Assembly: GCF_000012305.1 (NCBI RefSeq)
Contig: NC_007204.1
Span: forward strand, 62,001 to 126,000
Direction of reading: 5' to 3'
Length of the DNA stretch: 64,000 bases
Source: Psychrobacter arcticus 273-4
GTDB taxonomy: Bacteria > Pseudomonadota > Gammaproteobacteria > Pseudomonadales > Moraxellaceae
The position numbers were made by a program, and so were the translations under genes. The notes under the pieces were generated by a model, which worked only from the letters and a program-made list of their open reading frames with translations, was not told the origin of the DNA and did no database searches. Positions 49,856 through 60,096 of the stretch are shown in pieces. Every line of letters starts with the position of its first letter. Positions within the stretch are counted from its first letter, which is position 1.

Positions 49856-49886
49856 AAAAAAATCTCGCACATGGCGAGATTTTTTT
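49856..49886. terminator. Bidirectional terminator between the lipoprotein gene and gltA
   Basis: AAAAAAATCTCGC pairs perfectly with GCGAGATTTTTTT around a 5-nt loop. It can end the lipoprotein gene on plus and gltA on minus. Confidence 0.9.
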
Positions 49887-49901
49887 ATACCTGCTCAATA
49901 A

Positions 49902-51182
49902 CTATTTACGATCTTCAACTTTAACAAAATCGCGATGCGTTTCACCAGTATATAACTGACGTGGACGACCGATTTTGAACGGTGTGCTGTGCATCTCAAG
50001 CCAATGGCTGATCCAACCAGAGGTACGAGCCAATGAGAAGATGACAGTAAACATTGACGTTGGGATTCCGATGGCTTTTAAGATAATGCCAGAGTAAAAG
50101 TCAACGTTTGGATACAGGTTACGCTCAACGAAGAACGGGTCTTCTAAAGCAATTTTCTCAAGCGCCATTGCAAGCTCAAGCTTAGGATCATTGATACCCA
50201 ATGCGCCTAATACTTCATCACACGTTTCTTTCATGACTTGTGCACGTGGGTCAAAGTTTTTATAAACACGATGACCAAAGCCCATCAGTTTCACTTCACG
50301 GCTCTTCACTTTTTCCATGAACTCAGGCACGTTTTCTACAGAACCGATTTCATCGAGCATCTCAAGTACCGCTTCGTTGGCGCCACCATGTGATGGACCC
50401 CACAATGCTGCGATACCAGCAGCGATACAAGCGTAAGGGTTTGCGCCAGTAGAGCCAGCTAGACGTACGGTAGACGTTGATGCGTTTTGCTCATGGTCAG
50501 CATGCAGGGTAAAGATTTTGTCCATGGCGCGAGTGATAACGTCATTGGTTTTATAATTAACATCAGCAGGCGTTGCAAACATCATGTATAAGAAGTTTTC
50601 AGCATAATTGAAATCATTACGTGGGTACATGAACGGTTCGCCTTTTGAGTACTTATAACTCATAGCGGCAAGCGTTGGCATTTTAGCGATAAGACGAATC
50701 GCTGTAATCTCACGATGTTCTTCGTTGCTAATATCTAAATTTTCATGATAAAACGCTGATAAAGCACCAACGACACCAACCATAATCGCCATTGGATGCG
50801 CGTCACGGCGGAAGCCTTCAAAGAACTTACGCAATTGATCATGAACACCCATATGCTTACGGATTTTTTCATAGAAATCTGCTTTCTGCTCAGCGTTAGG
50901 CAGGTCACCATGAATCAGTGCATAAGCCACTTCTAGATATTCTGCATTGTTTGCTAACTGGTCGATAGGGTAGCCGCGATGCAATAGTTCGCCTTTACCA
51001 CCATCAATGAAGGTGATTTTTGATTCGACAGGAGCGGTTGCCATAAAGCCTGGATCATAGGTCCAGTAGCCAGCTTTTTGGAAAGCAGCAACATCAATAA
51101 CTGACGGTCCTAAAGTGCCTTCAGTAATAGGAAGTTGGTAATCCTTACCATCTACGGTCAATGTGGCTTGATTATCAGCCAT
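49902..51182 (-). CDS. gltA: Citrate synthase
   Basis: Condenses oxaloacetate and acetyl-CoA. 426 residues, the hexameric gram-negative type with the N-terminal beta domain ([20 protein letters not shown]). Catalytic motifs: [16 protein letters not shown] with the first His, [18 protein letters not shown] with the second His, and the Asp in [13 protein letters not shown]. The GGAG site is about 8 bases before the ATG. It is divergent from sdhCDAB with about 1 kb between them, the standard gammaproteobacterial gltA/sdh layout. Confidence 0.97.
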   Translation of the reverse strand: MADNQATLTVDGKDYQLPITEGTLGPSVIDVAAFQKAGYWTYDPGFMATAPVESKITFIDGGKGELLHRGYPIDQLANNAEYLEVAYALIHGDLPNAEQKADFYEKIRKHMGVHDQLRKFFEGFRRDAHPMAIMVGVVGALSAFYHENLDISNEEHREITAIRLIAKMPTLAAMSYKYSKGEPFMYPRNDFNYAENFLYMMFATPADVNYKTNDVITRAMDKIFTLHADHEQNASTSTVRLAGSTGANPYACIAAGIAALWGPSHGGANEAVLEMLDEIGSVENVPEFMEKVKSREVKLMGFGHRVYKNFDPRAQVMKETCDEVLGALGINDPKLELAMALEKIALEDPFFVERNLYPNVDFYSGIILKAIGIPTSMFTVIFSLARTSGWISHWLEMHSTPFKIGRPRQLYTGETHRDFVKVEDRK

Positions 51183-52231
51183 AATTTAATCTCCATTGTT
51201 TTAATTTGTTAGAACAAAAATAGTAGTGACGCACACCCTCGCATCATAATATAGTCAAATGGACAAAATGAATGTGACCCATTTAATATGCAGGCTATAT
51301 TAGCAGTTATTACTCAAGTTTTGAAAAGACTTTTACCATTTTGACCCACAATAGACGTGCGCTAACAGTACTTATCGGCTGTAAACTTTGTATCAAAATA
51401 TGTCTGGTAGGTAATTTAATTGTAAACCACCCTGTTTTCCATAGCGTAATGATTATTGTTAACACCGACATAGGAAGCCGATTTTAGCCAAATACTATGT
51501 TGAGATATTTGCTGTTACCGACTATAAAACAGACATAGCATCATTGACCGACAAACGCGTTTGGATTTGTAGGGTAGTAAGACTGAGTAATACTAATGAA
51601 TTTATATTGCAAATAGCGAGTTTTTTGTTAATTAATCTCTAATAACCACTATTTAGGGAATAAATTTGTAATTAGTGCTCAGTCATTTTATAATTAGAAG
51701 AATTTAACTGGCACTAGCTTTGCGAAAATTGATGGCTTGTCTTGATAAAGTAAATAATGGGCTTTGCTCCATTCATACTTTGTTACGATTGAATGATCAT
51801 TTTGTAGACCAAGACTGAGCTTGTCGCTTGAATATTCTTGTTAACTGTTCTATTTTTAAATAGCCTACAGTGAAGGTTAGCTTAACGAAAAAGGATAATA
51901 TAGAGATGACTCCATGGCGTTATCTTTTTTTGTTAATGAGAACCAGTAAAAATAGAATAGTTAATCGATTTATCCCCTGCTTCGTTTTATGGTCTGTTAA
52001 TATGTAGACAGCTTGTTGTTGAAAGGATGTATCAGCTCATTGAGCGAGGGTTGAGTTTCTATAATGACCCTAGCACTCCTTGCAGACTTTCAGATTTAGC
52101 GCAAATTAAACGACGTCAGCTAGCCCTTCCTTACTTTATTCGTCTCGTGTGTTGCTCACCGCTTATAGATAGTGTTTGTATCGGGCGTTGATAGCAGATA
52201 CAGGAGTATAACCGCAAAAAGGATGCCCGCT
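51183..52231. other. Long non-coding interval gltA-sdhC
   Basis: About 1,050 bp between the divergent gltA and sdhC starts. It is AT-rich, with no long ORF. At 51504-51526 a stretch ending TTACCGACTATA resembles one end of the 138-bp repeat. At 51906-52007 a 33-codon frame (MTPWRYLFLLMRTSKNRIVN..., with AAGGA 10 bases upstream) is possible but unsupported. I could not identify a structured RNA by eye. Confidence 0.5.
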
Positions 52232-52609
52232 GTGAAAAGCAACCGACCTATTGATCTGCCCCTAAGCCAAGTGATTAGTGTTAATCGATCACCGATTGCG
52301 ATTGCTTCAATCTTGCATCGTATCTCTGGCATTGTTTTATTCTTACTTATTCCAGTCATGCTGTGGTTATTGCAGAATTCTTTGGCATCGCCTGAGAGTT
52401 TTGAAACCGTATTTGATAATGTCCTTGTGCGCTTTTTGGCATGGATTTTCGTCGCCGCCATCGCTTATCACTTTGTGATGGGTATGAAGCATTTATTTGC
52501 TGATATGGGCATGAATGAAGAGCTGAAATCTGGCCGTGCCGCCTCTATGATCAGCTTTGTAATTGCAGCGATTTTAATTGTCGCGTCATTTGTATGGGTG
52601 ATGTTCTAA
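52232..52609 (+). CDS. sdhC: Succinate dehydrogenase cytochrome b556 subunit SdhC
   Basis: Membrane anchor binding haem b and ubiquinone. 125 residues from GTG 52232, giving MKSNRPIDLPLSQV, which matches the N-terminus of relatives. AAGGA lies 8 bases upstream of the GTG, whereas the ATG at 52223 overlaps that site. Three membrane helices follow SILHRISGIVLFLLIPVMLW, where Ser, His and Arg of the quinone/haem region are visible; HFVMGMKHLFADMG holds a haem-ligand His. Its stop overlaps the sdhD ATG (TAATG). Confidence 0.93.
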   Translation: MKSNRPIDLPLSQVISVNRSPIAIASILHRISGIVLFLLIPVMLWLLQNSLASPESFETVFDNVLVRFLAWIFVAAIAYHFVMGMKHLFADMGMNEELKSGRAASMISFVIAAILIVASFVWVMF

Positions 52610-53013
52610 TGAAAAACGATTCAGGAATCAAAAGCGCAACCAGTCTAACCGGCTCAGGTTCACGTGATTGGATTGTCCAGCGTATCAGTGCGGTGGTCTT
52701 GGCAGTTTACAGTGTGGTGCTACTGGGCTTCTTTTTGACCCATGGCGATGTCACTTATACTGAATGGTCAAACTTTATGACTAGCCTACCAATGCGTCTG
52801 TTTAGCTTAGTGGCAGTTCTAGCCCTTGCCGGTCACGCATGGATTGGCATGTGGACCGTATTTACTGACTATATCACTACAGGCAAACTGGGCGCGAGCG
52901 CAGCGGGTCTACGTCTGGTATTACAGACCTTAATGATTATTGCCGTTTTAGTATTTTTATTCTGGGGCATCATGATTTTTTGGGGTAATGGCTTCGGTGT
53001 CGTTGCTGTTTAA
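52609..53013 (+). CDS. sdhD: Succinate dehydrogenase membrane anchor SdhD
   Basis: 134 residues with three membrane helices: IVQRISAVVLAVYSVVLLGFF, RLFSLVAVLALAGHAWIGMW and VLQTLMIIAVLVFLFWGIMI. The conserved DWIVQRISAV and HAWIGMWTVFTDYI elements carry the quinone-site and haem-ligand region. The ATG at 52609 shares bases with the sdhC stop (TAATG), so translation is coupled. The longer frame from 52594 lies in sdhC. Followed by sdhA after 178 bp. Confidence 0.94.
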   Translation: MKNDSGIKSATSLTGSGSRDWIVQRISAVVLAVYSVVLLGFFLTHGDVTYTEWSNFMTSLPMRLFSLVAVLALAGHAWIGMWTVFTDYITTGKLGASAAGLRLVLQTLMIIAVLVFLFWGIMIFWGNGFGVVAV

Positions 53014-53191
53014 TTCTCAGATAGATATGCACATTTTAGTAAGTGGTTGAAGGCGGCTTAAATACCCAGTTTTGTACAATTTCATCATCCATATCCGTGC
53101 TTTGAGTCGATGATTCAGCTCGGAGTGCATGACTGGTTAAGCAGTCCTTGTATTTACTTCGTAAGTATTAACAGGCATTAGGAAAACCGTA

Positions 53192-55042
53192 ATGGCAACT
53201 AGACAAGACAATACCATTAGCAATATCAAAACCCTAAACTATGACGCGGTCATCGTTGGTGGTGGCGGTTCAGGTATGCGTGCATCATTGCATTTAGCTG
53301 AAGCCGGCATGAAGGTTGCAGTATTGACCAAAGTATTCCCAACTCGCTCGCACACTGTTGCAGCCCAAGGCGGTATTGGTGCAAGTCTCGGTAACATGAG
53401 CAACGATAACTGGCATTTCCACTTTTATGACACCGTTAAAGGGTCAGACTGGTTGGGTGACCAAGACGCGATTGAATACATGTGCCGTGAAGCGCCAAAA
53501 GTTGTTTATGAGCTTGAGCACATGGGCATGCCGTTTGACCGCAATGAGGACGGCACGATCTATCAGCGTCCCTTTGGTGGTCATACCTCAAACTATGGCG
53601 AGAAAGCGGTACAACGTGCGTGTGCTGCTGCTGACCGTACCGGTCATGCACTATTGCATACCTTATATCAAAAAAATCTACAGCAAGGTACTGAGTTCTT
53701 TATCGAGTGGATTGCACTTGATTTGATCAAAGATGACGCTGGTAATATCAATGGCGTTATCGCGATTGAACAAGAAACAGGTACGGTTGCTGTGTTCCAA
53801 TCACCAATCACGGTATTGGCAACGGGCGGTGCTGGTCGTATCTTTGCGGCATCTACCAACGCTTATATCAATACTGGCGACGGTATTGGCATGGCGGTAC
53901 GTGCTGGTATTCCATTGCAAGATATGGAGTTTTGGCAGTTCCATCCAACGGGCGTTCATGGTGCCGGCGTACTATTGACCGAAGGTTGCCGCGGTGAAGG
54001 CGCAATCTTACGTAATAAAGATGGCGAAGCCTTCATGGAGCGTTATGCGCCAACGGTTAAAGACTTGGCACCACGCGATTTGGTTTCTCGTTCTATGGAC
54101 CAAGAAATCAAAGAAGGTCGTGGTTGTGGGCCAAATGCTGACCATATCGTGATGGACATGACGCATCTAGGTGTTGAAACCATCATGAAGCGTCTGCCTT
54201 CAGTATTCGAGATTGGTAAAAACTTTGCTAACGTCGATATTACTAAAGAGCCGATTCCCGTTATCCCAACCATTCACTACATGATGGGCGGTATTCCAAC
54301 CACGATTCATGGTCAAGTGATTGTACCGGATCTAGAGGCAGGTACTGATGAAGACGGTTTATATGCTAAAGGTAATGTGATTAAAGGTCTTTATGCGATT
54401 GGTGAATGTGCGTGCGTTAGTGTCCACGGTGCCAACCGTTTAGGTACCAACTCACTACTAGACCTATTGGTATTTGGTCGTGCGGCAGGCAAGCATATCG
54501 TTGATGAGTTCCATCATGCGGACCATAACTACAAGCCACTTGATCCTCGTGTCCTTGATTATACGGTCAGTCGTTTAGATAAGCTGCAACAGTCAACGTC
54601 AGGCTACAATGCGCAAGACGTTGCCGATGAGATTCGTGCGACCATGCAAACGCATGCTAGTGTTTTCCGTACGCAAGCAATGATGGACGAAGGCGTTGCA
54701 AAAATTCTAGCGCTAGGCGATAAGATTGATCAGATTCATTTGGCAGACAAATCACAAGTCTTTAACACGGCTCGTATCGAAGCCTTTGAAGTGGCAAACC
54801 TTTATGAGGTCGCAAAAGCCACGATGATATCTGCTGCCCAGCGTCACGAAAGTCGCGGCGCGCACAGTGTCTCTGACTATGACCGTCCAGAAGATGATGC
54901 ATACGCACCAAACGGCCGTAACGATAACGATTGGATGAAGCATACCTTATGGTATTCTGAAGGCAATAAAATCATCCATAAGCCTGTTCGTAAAGTGCCA
55001 TTGACGGTTGATTATATCGAACCAAAGGTTCGCGTCTACTAA
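53192..55042 (+). CDS. sdhA: Succinate dehydrogenase flavoprotein subunit SdhA
   Basis: 616 residues. FAD-binding Rossmann turn VIVGGGGSGMRASLHLAEAG; the flavin-linked His in TRSHTVAAQGGIGASLG; substrate site HPTGVHGAG and RGEGAILRNKDGEAFMERY; catalytic Arg in RDLVSRSMDQEI; and the second flavin element ECACVSVHGANRLGTNSLLD. It oxidises succinate to fumarate. AGGA lies 8-9 bases before the ATG. Complex II genes are in the order C-D-A-B. Confidence 0.98.
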   Translation: MATRQDNTISNIKTLNYDAVIVGGGGSGMRASLHLAEAGMKVAVLTKVFPTRSHTVAAQGGIGASLGNMSNDNWHFHFYDTVKGSDWLGDQDAIEYMCREAPKVVYELEHMGMPFDRNEDGTIYQRPFGGHTSNYGEKAVQRACAAADRTGHALLHTLYQKNLQQGTEFFIEWIALDLIKDDAGNINGVIAIEQETGTVAVFQSPITVLATGGAGRIFAASTNAYINTGDGIGMAVRAGIPLQDMEFWQFHPTGVHGAGVLLTEGCRGEGAILRNKDGEAFMERYAPTVKDLAPRDLVSRSMDQEIKEGRGCGPNADHIVMDMTHLGVETIMKRLPSVFEIGKNFANVDITKEPIPVIPTIHYMMGGIPTTIHGQVIVPDLEAGTDEDGLYAKGNVIKGLYAIGECACVSVHGANRLGTNSLLDLLVFGRAAGKHIVDEFHHADHNYKPLDPRVLDYTVSRLDKLQQSTSGYNAQDVADEIRATMQTHASVFRTQAMMDEGVAKILALGDKIDQIHLADKSQVFNTARIEAFEVANLYEVAKATMISAAQRHESRGAHSVSDYDRPEDDAYAPNGRNDNDWMKHTLWYSEGNKIIHKPVRKVPLTVDYIEPKVRVY

Positions 55043-55250
55043 TTCTAGACGGCTTGCATCTGATGTATACAGACAGCATAAACGTTTTATCCTTTATTCA
55101 TTTATTAAAAAGGTGACCGCCAGCTACAAGCTCATGCCAGCGCCCTATTAATCAGTACTTGATGCTAATTATCAGTACATATCAATAGTCAGCGCGATTA
55201 TGTTGCAATCTTTGTATGCCCGCCATCACCTACGTGTGGAGTTTAGCATT

Positions 55251-55961
55251 ATGAGCCGAGGTACTCGCACCATCGAAATCTATCGCTACGATCCTGATCT
55301 GGACGCAGCGCCGCGTATGCAAACTTATACGGTTGAGTTATTAGACTCAGATCGTATGTTGCTTGACGTATTATTACGCCTAAAAAAGGAAGATGAAACC
55401 CTCACCTTCCGTCGCTCATGCCGTGAAGGCATCTGTGGCTCTGATGGCATGAATATTAACGGTAAAAATGGTCTAGCATGTCTGATCAACATGAACACTT
55501 TGCCAGAAAAAGTAACGGTCCGTCCGTTACCAGGTTTGCCAGTAGTTCGTGATTTGGTCGTTGATATGAACCAATTCTATGAGCAGTACGAAAAAGTACA
55601 CCCATTCTTAATCAATGATCAGCCAGCGCCTGCGACGGAGCGTTTGCAGTCACCTGAGCAACGCGAAAAGCTCAATGGTTTGTATGAGTGTATTTTATGT
55701 GCTTGCTGTTCAACCAGCTGCCCATCATTCTGGTGGAATCCTGATAAGTTCTTAGGACCATCAGCACTATTGCATGCCGATCGTTTTGTTTCTGACAGCC
55801 GTGATAGTGATACTCGCGCTCGTCTGGCTCGTTTAGACGATCCATTCAGCTTATTTCGTTGCCGCGGTATCATGAATTGCGTATCAGTATGTCCAAAAGG
55901 TTTGAATCCAACCAAAGCTATCGGTCATCTGCGTAATTTGTTGCTTGATCAAGCAGGTTAA
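55251..55961 (+). CDS. sdhB: Succinate dehydrogenase iron-sulfur subunit SdhB
   Basis: 236 residues from ATG 55251, behind GGAG at about 9 bases; a frame from 55200 is not conserved. The [2Fe-2S] motif is CREGICGSDGMNINGKNGLAC, the [4Fe-4S] motif CILCACCSTSCP and the [3Fe-4S] motif CRGIMNCVSVCPKGLNP. The ubiquinone-site WWNPDKFLGPSAL is intact. It lies about 210 bp after sdhA. The strong terminator at 56002-56035 ends the sdh operon before sucA. Confidence 0.97.
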   Translation: MSRGTRTIEIYRYDPDLDAAPRMQTYTVELLDSDRMLLDVLLRLKKEDETLTFRRSCREGICGSDGMNINGKNGLACLINMNTLPEKVTVRPLPGLPVVRDLVVDMNQFYEQYEKVHPFLINDQPAPATERLQSPEQREKLNGLYECILCACCSTSCPSFWWNPDKFLGPSALLHADRFVSDSRDSDTRARLARLDDPFSLFRCRGIMNCVSVCPKGLNPTKAIGHLRNLLLDQAG

Positions 55962-56001
55962 TATACCTTTTAGCATCAATTAGCTTTATAATAGCGCTAT
56001 A

Positions 56002-56035
56002 AAAAAACACCACCTAAGATAAGGTGGTGTTTTTT
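56002..56035 (+). terminator. Terminator after sdhB
   Basis: AAAAACACCACCT pairs with AGGTGGTGTTTTT (13 bp) around a 6-nt loop and continues in T residues. Confidence 0.92.
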
Positions 56036-56152
56036 ATTCGTTAAAATAAGCAGAAAAACCATGTTTGCAAGATCGCGAAATTAAGCTATTTCATCTATAG
56101 ATTTTAATTAGCATCAAAAAACACGATGGCAAGTAAGGCGATATTAACAATA

Positions 56153-56290
56153 TATAGTTGAAATACTTTAAAGTCGCTACAGTATTGCTGGTGTAAATTT
56201 TTTGCAGCCTCTGTCTGCGTAGGCACAGCAAGCAAGAAACATTTGCACCAGTAGTACGTGTTGTATCGATATTACTTTTCACCGACTATA
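56153..56290 (-). repeat. MITE-like 138-bp palindromic repeat, copy I
   Basis: Full copy, minus orientation, with a few changes (CTACAGTATTGC for CTACCGTATTGC and AAGAAACATTTG for AAGAAAAATTTG). It lies between the sdhB terminator and sucA. Confidence 0.93.
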
Positions 56291-56411
56291 CGTTGCTCAT
56301 GTGTAAGATGACCTGCTATCTGGCTCGTCTCTCTATATAATTGTCGATAGCAATGATTAAGCGCAGAAAATTACGCTCTCATTGTTATATTATAAAGGTG
56401 AATGACGTTAG

Positions 56412-56550
56412 TATAGTCGGTTCAAAATAAAATCGATACGTTATTAAAGAGGTGTGACTGGTATAAACTTCTCTTGCTTGCTGCTATCACAGAGGCTACG
56501 AAAAATTCATCCCAGTCGCACTGTATCGGTTTTACAGTGGATCTACTATA
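56412..56550 (+). repeat. Divergent relative of the MITE-like repeat (type J, 139 bp)
   Basis: Shares TATAGTCGG at one end, the ATCGATAC block, CTTGCTTGCTG and AGAGGCTACGAAAAATT in the middle, and ACTATA at the other end. The rest differs strongly, including GATCCACTGTAAAACCGATAC read inward from the right end. It is nearly the same length as the main type, so it appears to be a second subfamily, 121 bp from copy I. Confidence 0.8.
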
Positions 56551-57046
56551 GAAGGTATATAATACTGAGGTTGAAACTGATGCATAGCAGTAATGTATGA
56601 ATATGCAGAATGTCAATCAGATATAAGTTGCTCAAATTGATACTAGATATTCATTGTATAAATACCTAGTATTGAACAAACAAACTATGGCTACAAAGGT
56701 AGGCATGTTACGCTATACGGCAGTGTATAATTTGTCAAATAGTCATTACAAAGCTACAATAGCCAAGTTATTCAGCAGAAATGACTGATAAGTAAGCCAG
56801 CTGAAAAAAATTTGACAAAAATGTTTTAAACAACAATTCAGTGATAACTGATAGCATCATATAAATTAATGTTTTGCGAAGAGTGACATAACAAAACTGA
56901 ACGTTCGCAAATAATTTGAGTGATGTTCTATGTTAATTGTTTATTGTTAAAAAGCTATTTATTAAATAGCTGAGCCACCCATATACAACAGATTCCACAA
57001 TAATAAGCACGATTCCATTCATTTATCTATCAAATAGACGATTATT

Positions 57047-59932
57047 ATGAATAGTATAACTAAAGAAGCAGCGAGCGTAGATAACACAGAATTGGCCGCT
57101 GATAACGCCAATTATATTGATATCCTCTACGAGCAGTATTTAGAAGATCCTAATAGTGTTGGCACTGATTGGCAAACGTATTTTGAACAATACAAATCGC
57201 CAAATGATGAGCCACACAATGCCATTAAAGACCAGTTTTTGTTATTAGCCCGTAATCAGACGGCTAATAAGGTCAGTACTGACACCAATAGCTCAGCTAG
57301 AGGTCATCGCAACAATGTTGGTGATAATAAGCAAATGGGCGTACAGCAGCTCATCTCAGCTTACCGTCGTCGCGGTCATCGCCGTGCACAGTTAGATCCA
57401 TTAAGTTTATACCCACGTGCGGAAGTAGAGGATTTAACCCTTGCCTATCACAATCTTTCTGAAGCGGATCTTGATACGGTATTCCCTACTAATGATCTAA
57501 ATATTGGTAAAAATGAAGCATCGTTACGTGAAATCATTGAGATCATGGAGCGCGTCTATTGCCGTTATATCGGCGTAGAGTATATGCACGTGACCACTAG
57601 CACAGAAAAGCGCTGGATGGAAAAATACTTAGAAACCAATCTAGGTCACATCTCTTTTGATACAGAAAAACGCTTGTCTATTCTTGAGCGTTTGACCGCA
57701 GCGGAAGGTTTAGAGAAGTACCTTGCGCGTAAATATACCGGCGTTAAGCGTTTTGGTTTGGAAGGTGGCGAGAGCTTTATTCCAGCTATCAATGAAATCA
57801 TCCAACGTGCTGGCGGTTATGGCACCAAAGAGATGGTTATTGGTATGGCGCACCGTGGGCGTCTAAACTTATTGGTTAATATCTTGGGTAAAAACCCTGC
57901 CGATTTGTTTGATGAGTTTGATGGCAAAGTACAGCCAGAAAAAGGCTCAGGCGACGTTAAATATCACAATGGTTTTTCATCGAACGTGATGACGCCAGGT
58001 GGCGAGGCGCATTTAGCGTTAGCGTTTAACCCATCACATCTTGAAATCGTTGCTCCTGTATTGCAAGGCTCAGTACGTGCGCGTCAAGTACGTCGCAATG
58101 ATCAGTCACTTCATGAAAACAAGGCGGGCAATTCAGTATTGCCAATCGTTGTTCATGGTGATGCCGCATTCGCAGGTCAGGGCGTAGTGCAAGAGACTTT
58201 CCAGATGTCACAAACCCGTGCTTATACCACGGGTGGCACACTACATATTGTTATCAATAACCAAGTTGGTTTTACCACCAGTCGCCAAGAAGACTTGCGC
58301 TCGACAGAATACTGTACTGATGTGGCAAAAATGGTTCATGCGCCAATTTTACACGTCAACGGTGACGATCCTGAGTCTGTGGTATTTGCCGCGCAATTGG
58401 CATTAGATTATCGTTATGAGTTTGATAAAGACATCATCATAGATCTCTTCTGCTATCGCCGTAACGGTCACAATGAGGCCGATGAACCTTCAGCTACCCA
58501 GCCATTAATGTATGCAGTGATCAAAAAACTACCAACGACTCGTACTATTTACGCGCAAAATCTGATCGCAGAAGGTTTGCTGAGTAAAGAAGATGAAACG
58601 CGTTTAGAAGATGAATACCGTGAATCGTTAGACCGCGGTGAATACGTTGCCAACTCACTGGTAAACGAGCCTAATGAGCAGCTATTTGTCGATTGGAAAC
58701 CTTATTTGGGTCATGATTTGGTCGATGATTGGGATACCAGTGTCGATATCGAAGTATTAAAAGGTTATGGTCGTCGCATGGCGCAAATGCCTGAAGGCTA
58801 TAAGCTACAGCGTCAAGTACAAAAAGTTGTTGAGCAGCGCTTGGCCATGCAAACCGGTGAAGAGCCTTTGAACTGGGGTGCGGCTGAGACATTGGCATAC
58901 GCGTCACTGGTCAATAATGATAAAGTGCTGGTACGTATTACTGGCGAAGATGTAGGCCGTGGTACGTTCTCACATCGTCATAGCGAGCTATACAATATTG
59001 AAGATGGCAGCATGTATGTGCCACTTGCTCACATGAGTGAAGACCAAGCACGCTTTTCGACTTATAACTCTTTATTATCAGAAGAAGCGGTACTGGCTTT
59101 TGAATACGGTTACGCGACGACAGTACCAAATGCATTGGTTGTTTGGGAAGCGCAGTTCGGTGATTTTGTCAACGGCGCGCAAGTGGTGATCGACCAATTT
59201 ATCGCTAGTGGCGAGACCAAATGGCAGCGTGTTTGTGGTTTGACCATGCTATTGCCTCACGGCTTTGAAGGTCAAGGTCCTGAGCATTCATCAGCCCGTC
59301 TTGAACGCTTCTTGCAGTTATGTGCCGAAGATAATATGCAAGTCATCACACCAACGACTCCTGCACAGATTTATCACGCGCTACGTCGTCAGGCGGTTCG
59401 CCCAATTCGTAAACCACTAATTGTTATGTCGCCAAAGAGTTTGCTACGTCATAAGCTTGCGACTTCTCAATTAGAAGAATTGGCAAATGGTAAGTTTGAA
59501 ACCGTGTTGCCAGAGATGGATCAGCAAAATCCGGACAATGTGACTCGTATGGTGCTATGTGGCGGCAAGGTTTATTATGAATTACTAGAACAGCGCCGTG
59601 CGCTAGGTTTAGACCATGTGGCAATCGTTCGTATCGAGCAGCTCTATCCTTTACCAGAAAAACGCTTAATTGCTGAAATCGAAAAATACAGCAACTTAAA
59701 AGAAATCGTTTGGACGCAAGAAGAGCCATTGAATCAAGGGGCTTGGTATTACTTAGCACCACATATGTTCCGCATTGTCGTACCGCATCCAACCAGAGCA
59801 AAAGTTATGGAGCCGGTGGCACGTCCTGCCAGTGCAGCACCTGCGACAGGGTCAGCAAAATTACACGTTAAGCAACAACAAGATTTAATCGCTGGTGGTC
59901 TTGGTATCAGTGTAGATGAGCTGTCTATTTAA
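57047..59932 (+). CDS. sucA: 2-oxoglutarate dehydrogenase E1 component
   Basis: 961 residues. Thiamine-diphosphate enzyme that decarboxylates 2-oxoglutarate. N-terminal region YIDILYEQYLEDPNSVGTDWQ binds E2. Core motifs: GMAHRGRLNLLVNILGK, HNGFSSNVMTPGG, FNPSHLEIVAPVLQGSVRAR, GDAAFAGQGVVQET with the ThDP-binding loop, NNQVGFTTS, and GQGPEHSSARLERFLQLC in the pyrimidine-domain half. Starts at ATG 57047, weak Shine-Dalgarno. sucB follows after 164 bp; together with lpd they form the complex. Confidence 0.98.
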   Translation: MNSITKEAASVDNTELAADNANYIDILYEQYLEDPNSVGTDWQTYFEQYKSPNDEPHNAIKDQFLLLARNQTANKVSTDTNSSARGHRNNVGDNKQMGVQQLISAYRRRGHRRAQLDPLSLYPRAEVEDLTLAYHNLSEADLDTVFPTNDLNIGKNEASLREIIEIMERVYCRYIGVEYMHVTTSTEKRWMEKYLETNLGHISFDTEKRLSILERLTAAEGLEKYLARKYTGVKRFGLEGGESFIPAINEIIQRAGGYGTKEMVIGMAHRGRLNLLVNILGKNPADLFDEFDGKVQPEKGSGDVKYHNGFSSNVMTPGGEAHLALAFNPSHLEIVAPVLQGSVRARQVRRNDQSLHENKAGNSVLPIVVHGDAAFAGQGVVQETFQMSQTRAYTTGGTLHIVINNQVGFTTSRQEDLRSTEYCTDVAKMVHAPILHVNGDDPESVVFAAQLALDYRYEFDKDIIIDLFCYRRNGHNEADEPSATQPLMYAVIKKLPTTRTIYAQNLIAEGLLSKEDETRLEDEYRESLDRGEYVANSLVNEPNEQLFVDWKPYLGHDLVDDWDTSVDIEVLKGYGRRMAQMPEGYKLQRQVQKVVEQRLAMQTGEEPLNWGAAETLAYASLVNNDKVLVRITGEDVGRGTFSHRHSELYNIEDGSMYVPLAHMSEDQARFSTYNSLLSEEAVLAFEYGYATTVPNALVVWEAQFGDFVNGAQVVIDQFIASGETKWQRVCGLTMLLPHGFEGQGPEHSSARLERFLQLCAEDNMQVITPTTPAQIYHALRRQAVRPIRKPLIVMSPKSLLRHKLATSQLEELANGKFETVLPEMDQQNPDNVTRMVLCGGKVYYELLEQRRALGLDHVAIVRIEQLYPLPEKRLIAEIEKYSNLKEIVWTQEEPLNQGAWYYLAPHMFRIVVPHPTRAKVMEPVARPASAAPATGSAKLHVKQQQDLIAGGLGISVDELSI

Positions 59933-60096
59933 TTGCTCATCTAAATAACTAAATAACAGATTGTATGTAATCAATGAATCAGGCGATGACAGTCAGTACC
60001 CAGTGAGACAATTTAAATATCACGTTTTTACATGGTGCTGACTGCCTATCACGACTTAATTATAAATAGTAATATCCAAATCTAAGGAGTATATCG

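Larger units (their letters stand above)
55962..57046. other. Intergenic region sdhB-sucA with two repeats
   Basis: About 1,085 bp with the sdh terminator (56002-56035), repeat copy I (56153-56290), divergent repeat J (56412-56550) and then about 495 bp before sucA that is AT-rich with no ORF. The sucA promoter must lie here; the last 60 bases have no good Shine-Dalgarno. Confidence 0.5.

Noticed and set aside
52027-52191. 54-codon frame MYQLIERGLS... just upstream of sdhC
   Set aside because: The AAGG is too close to its ATG, its sequence has no family traits, and it overlaps the sdhC leader.
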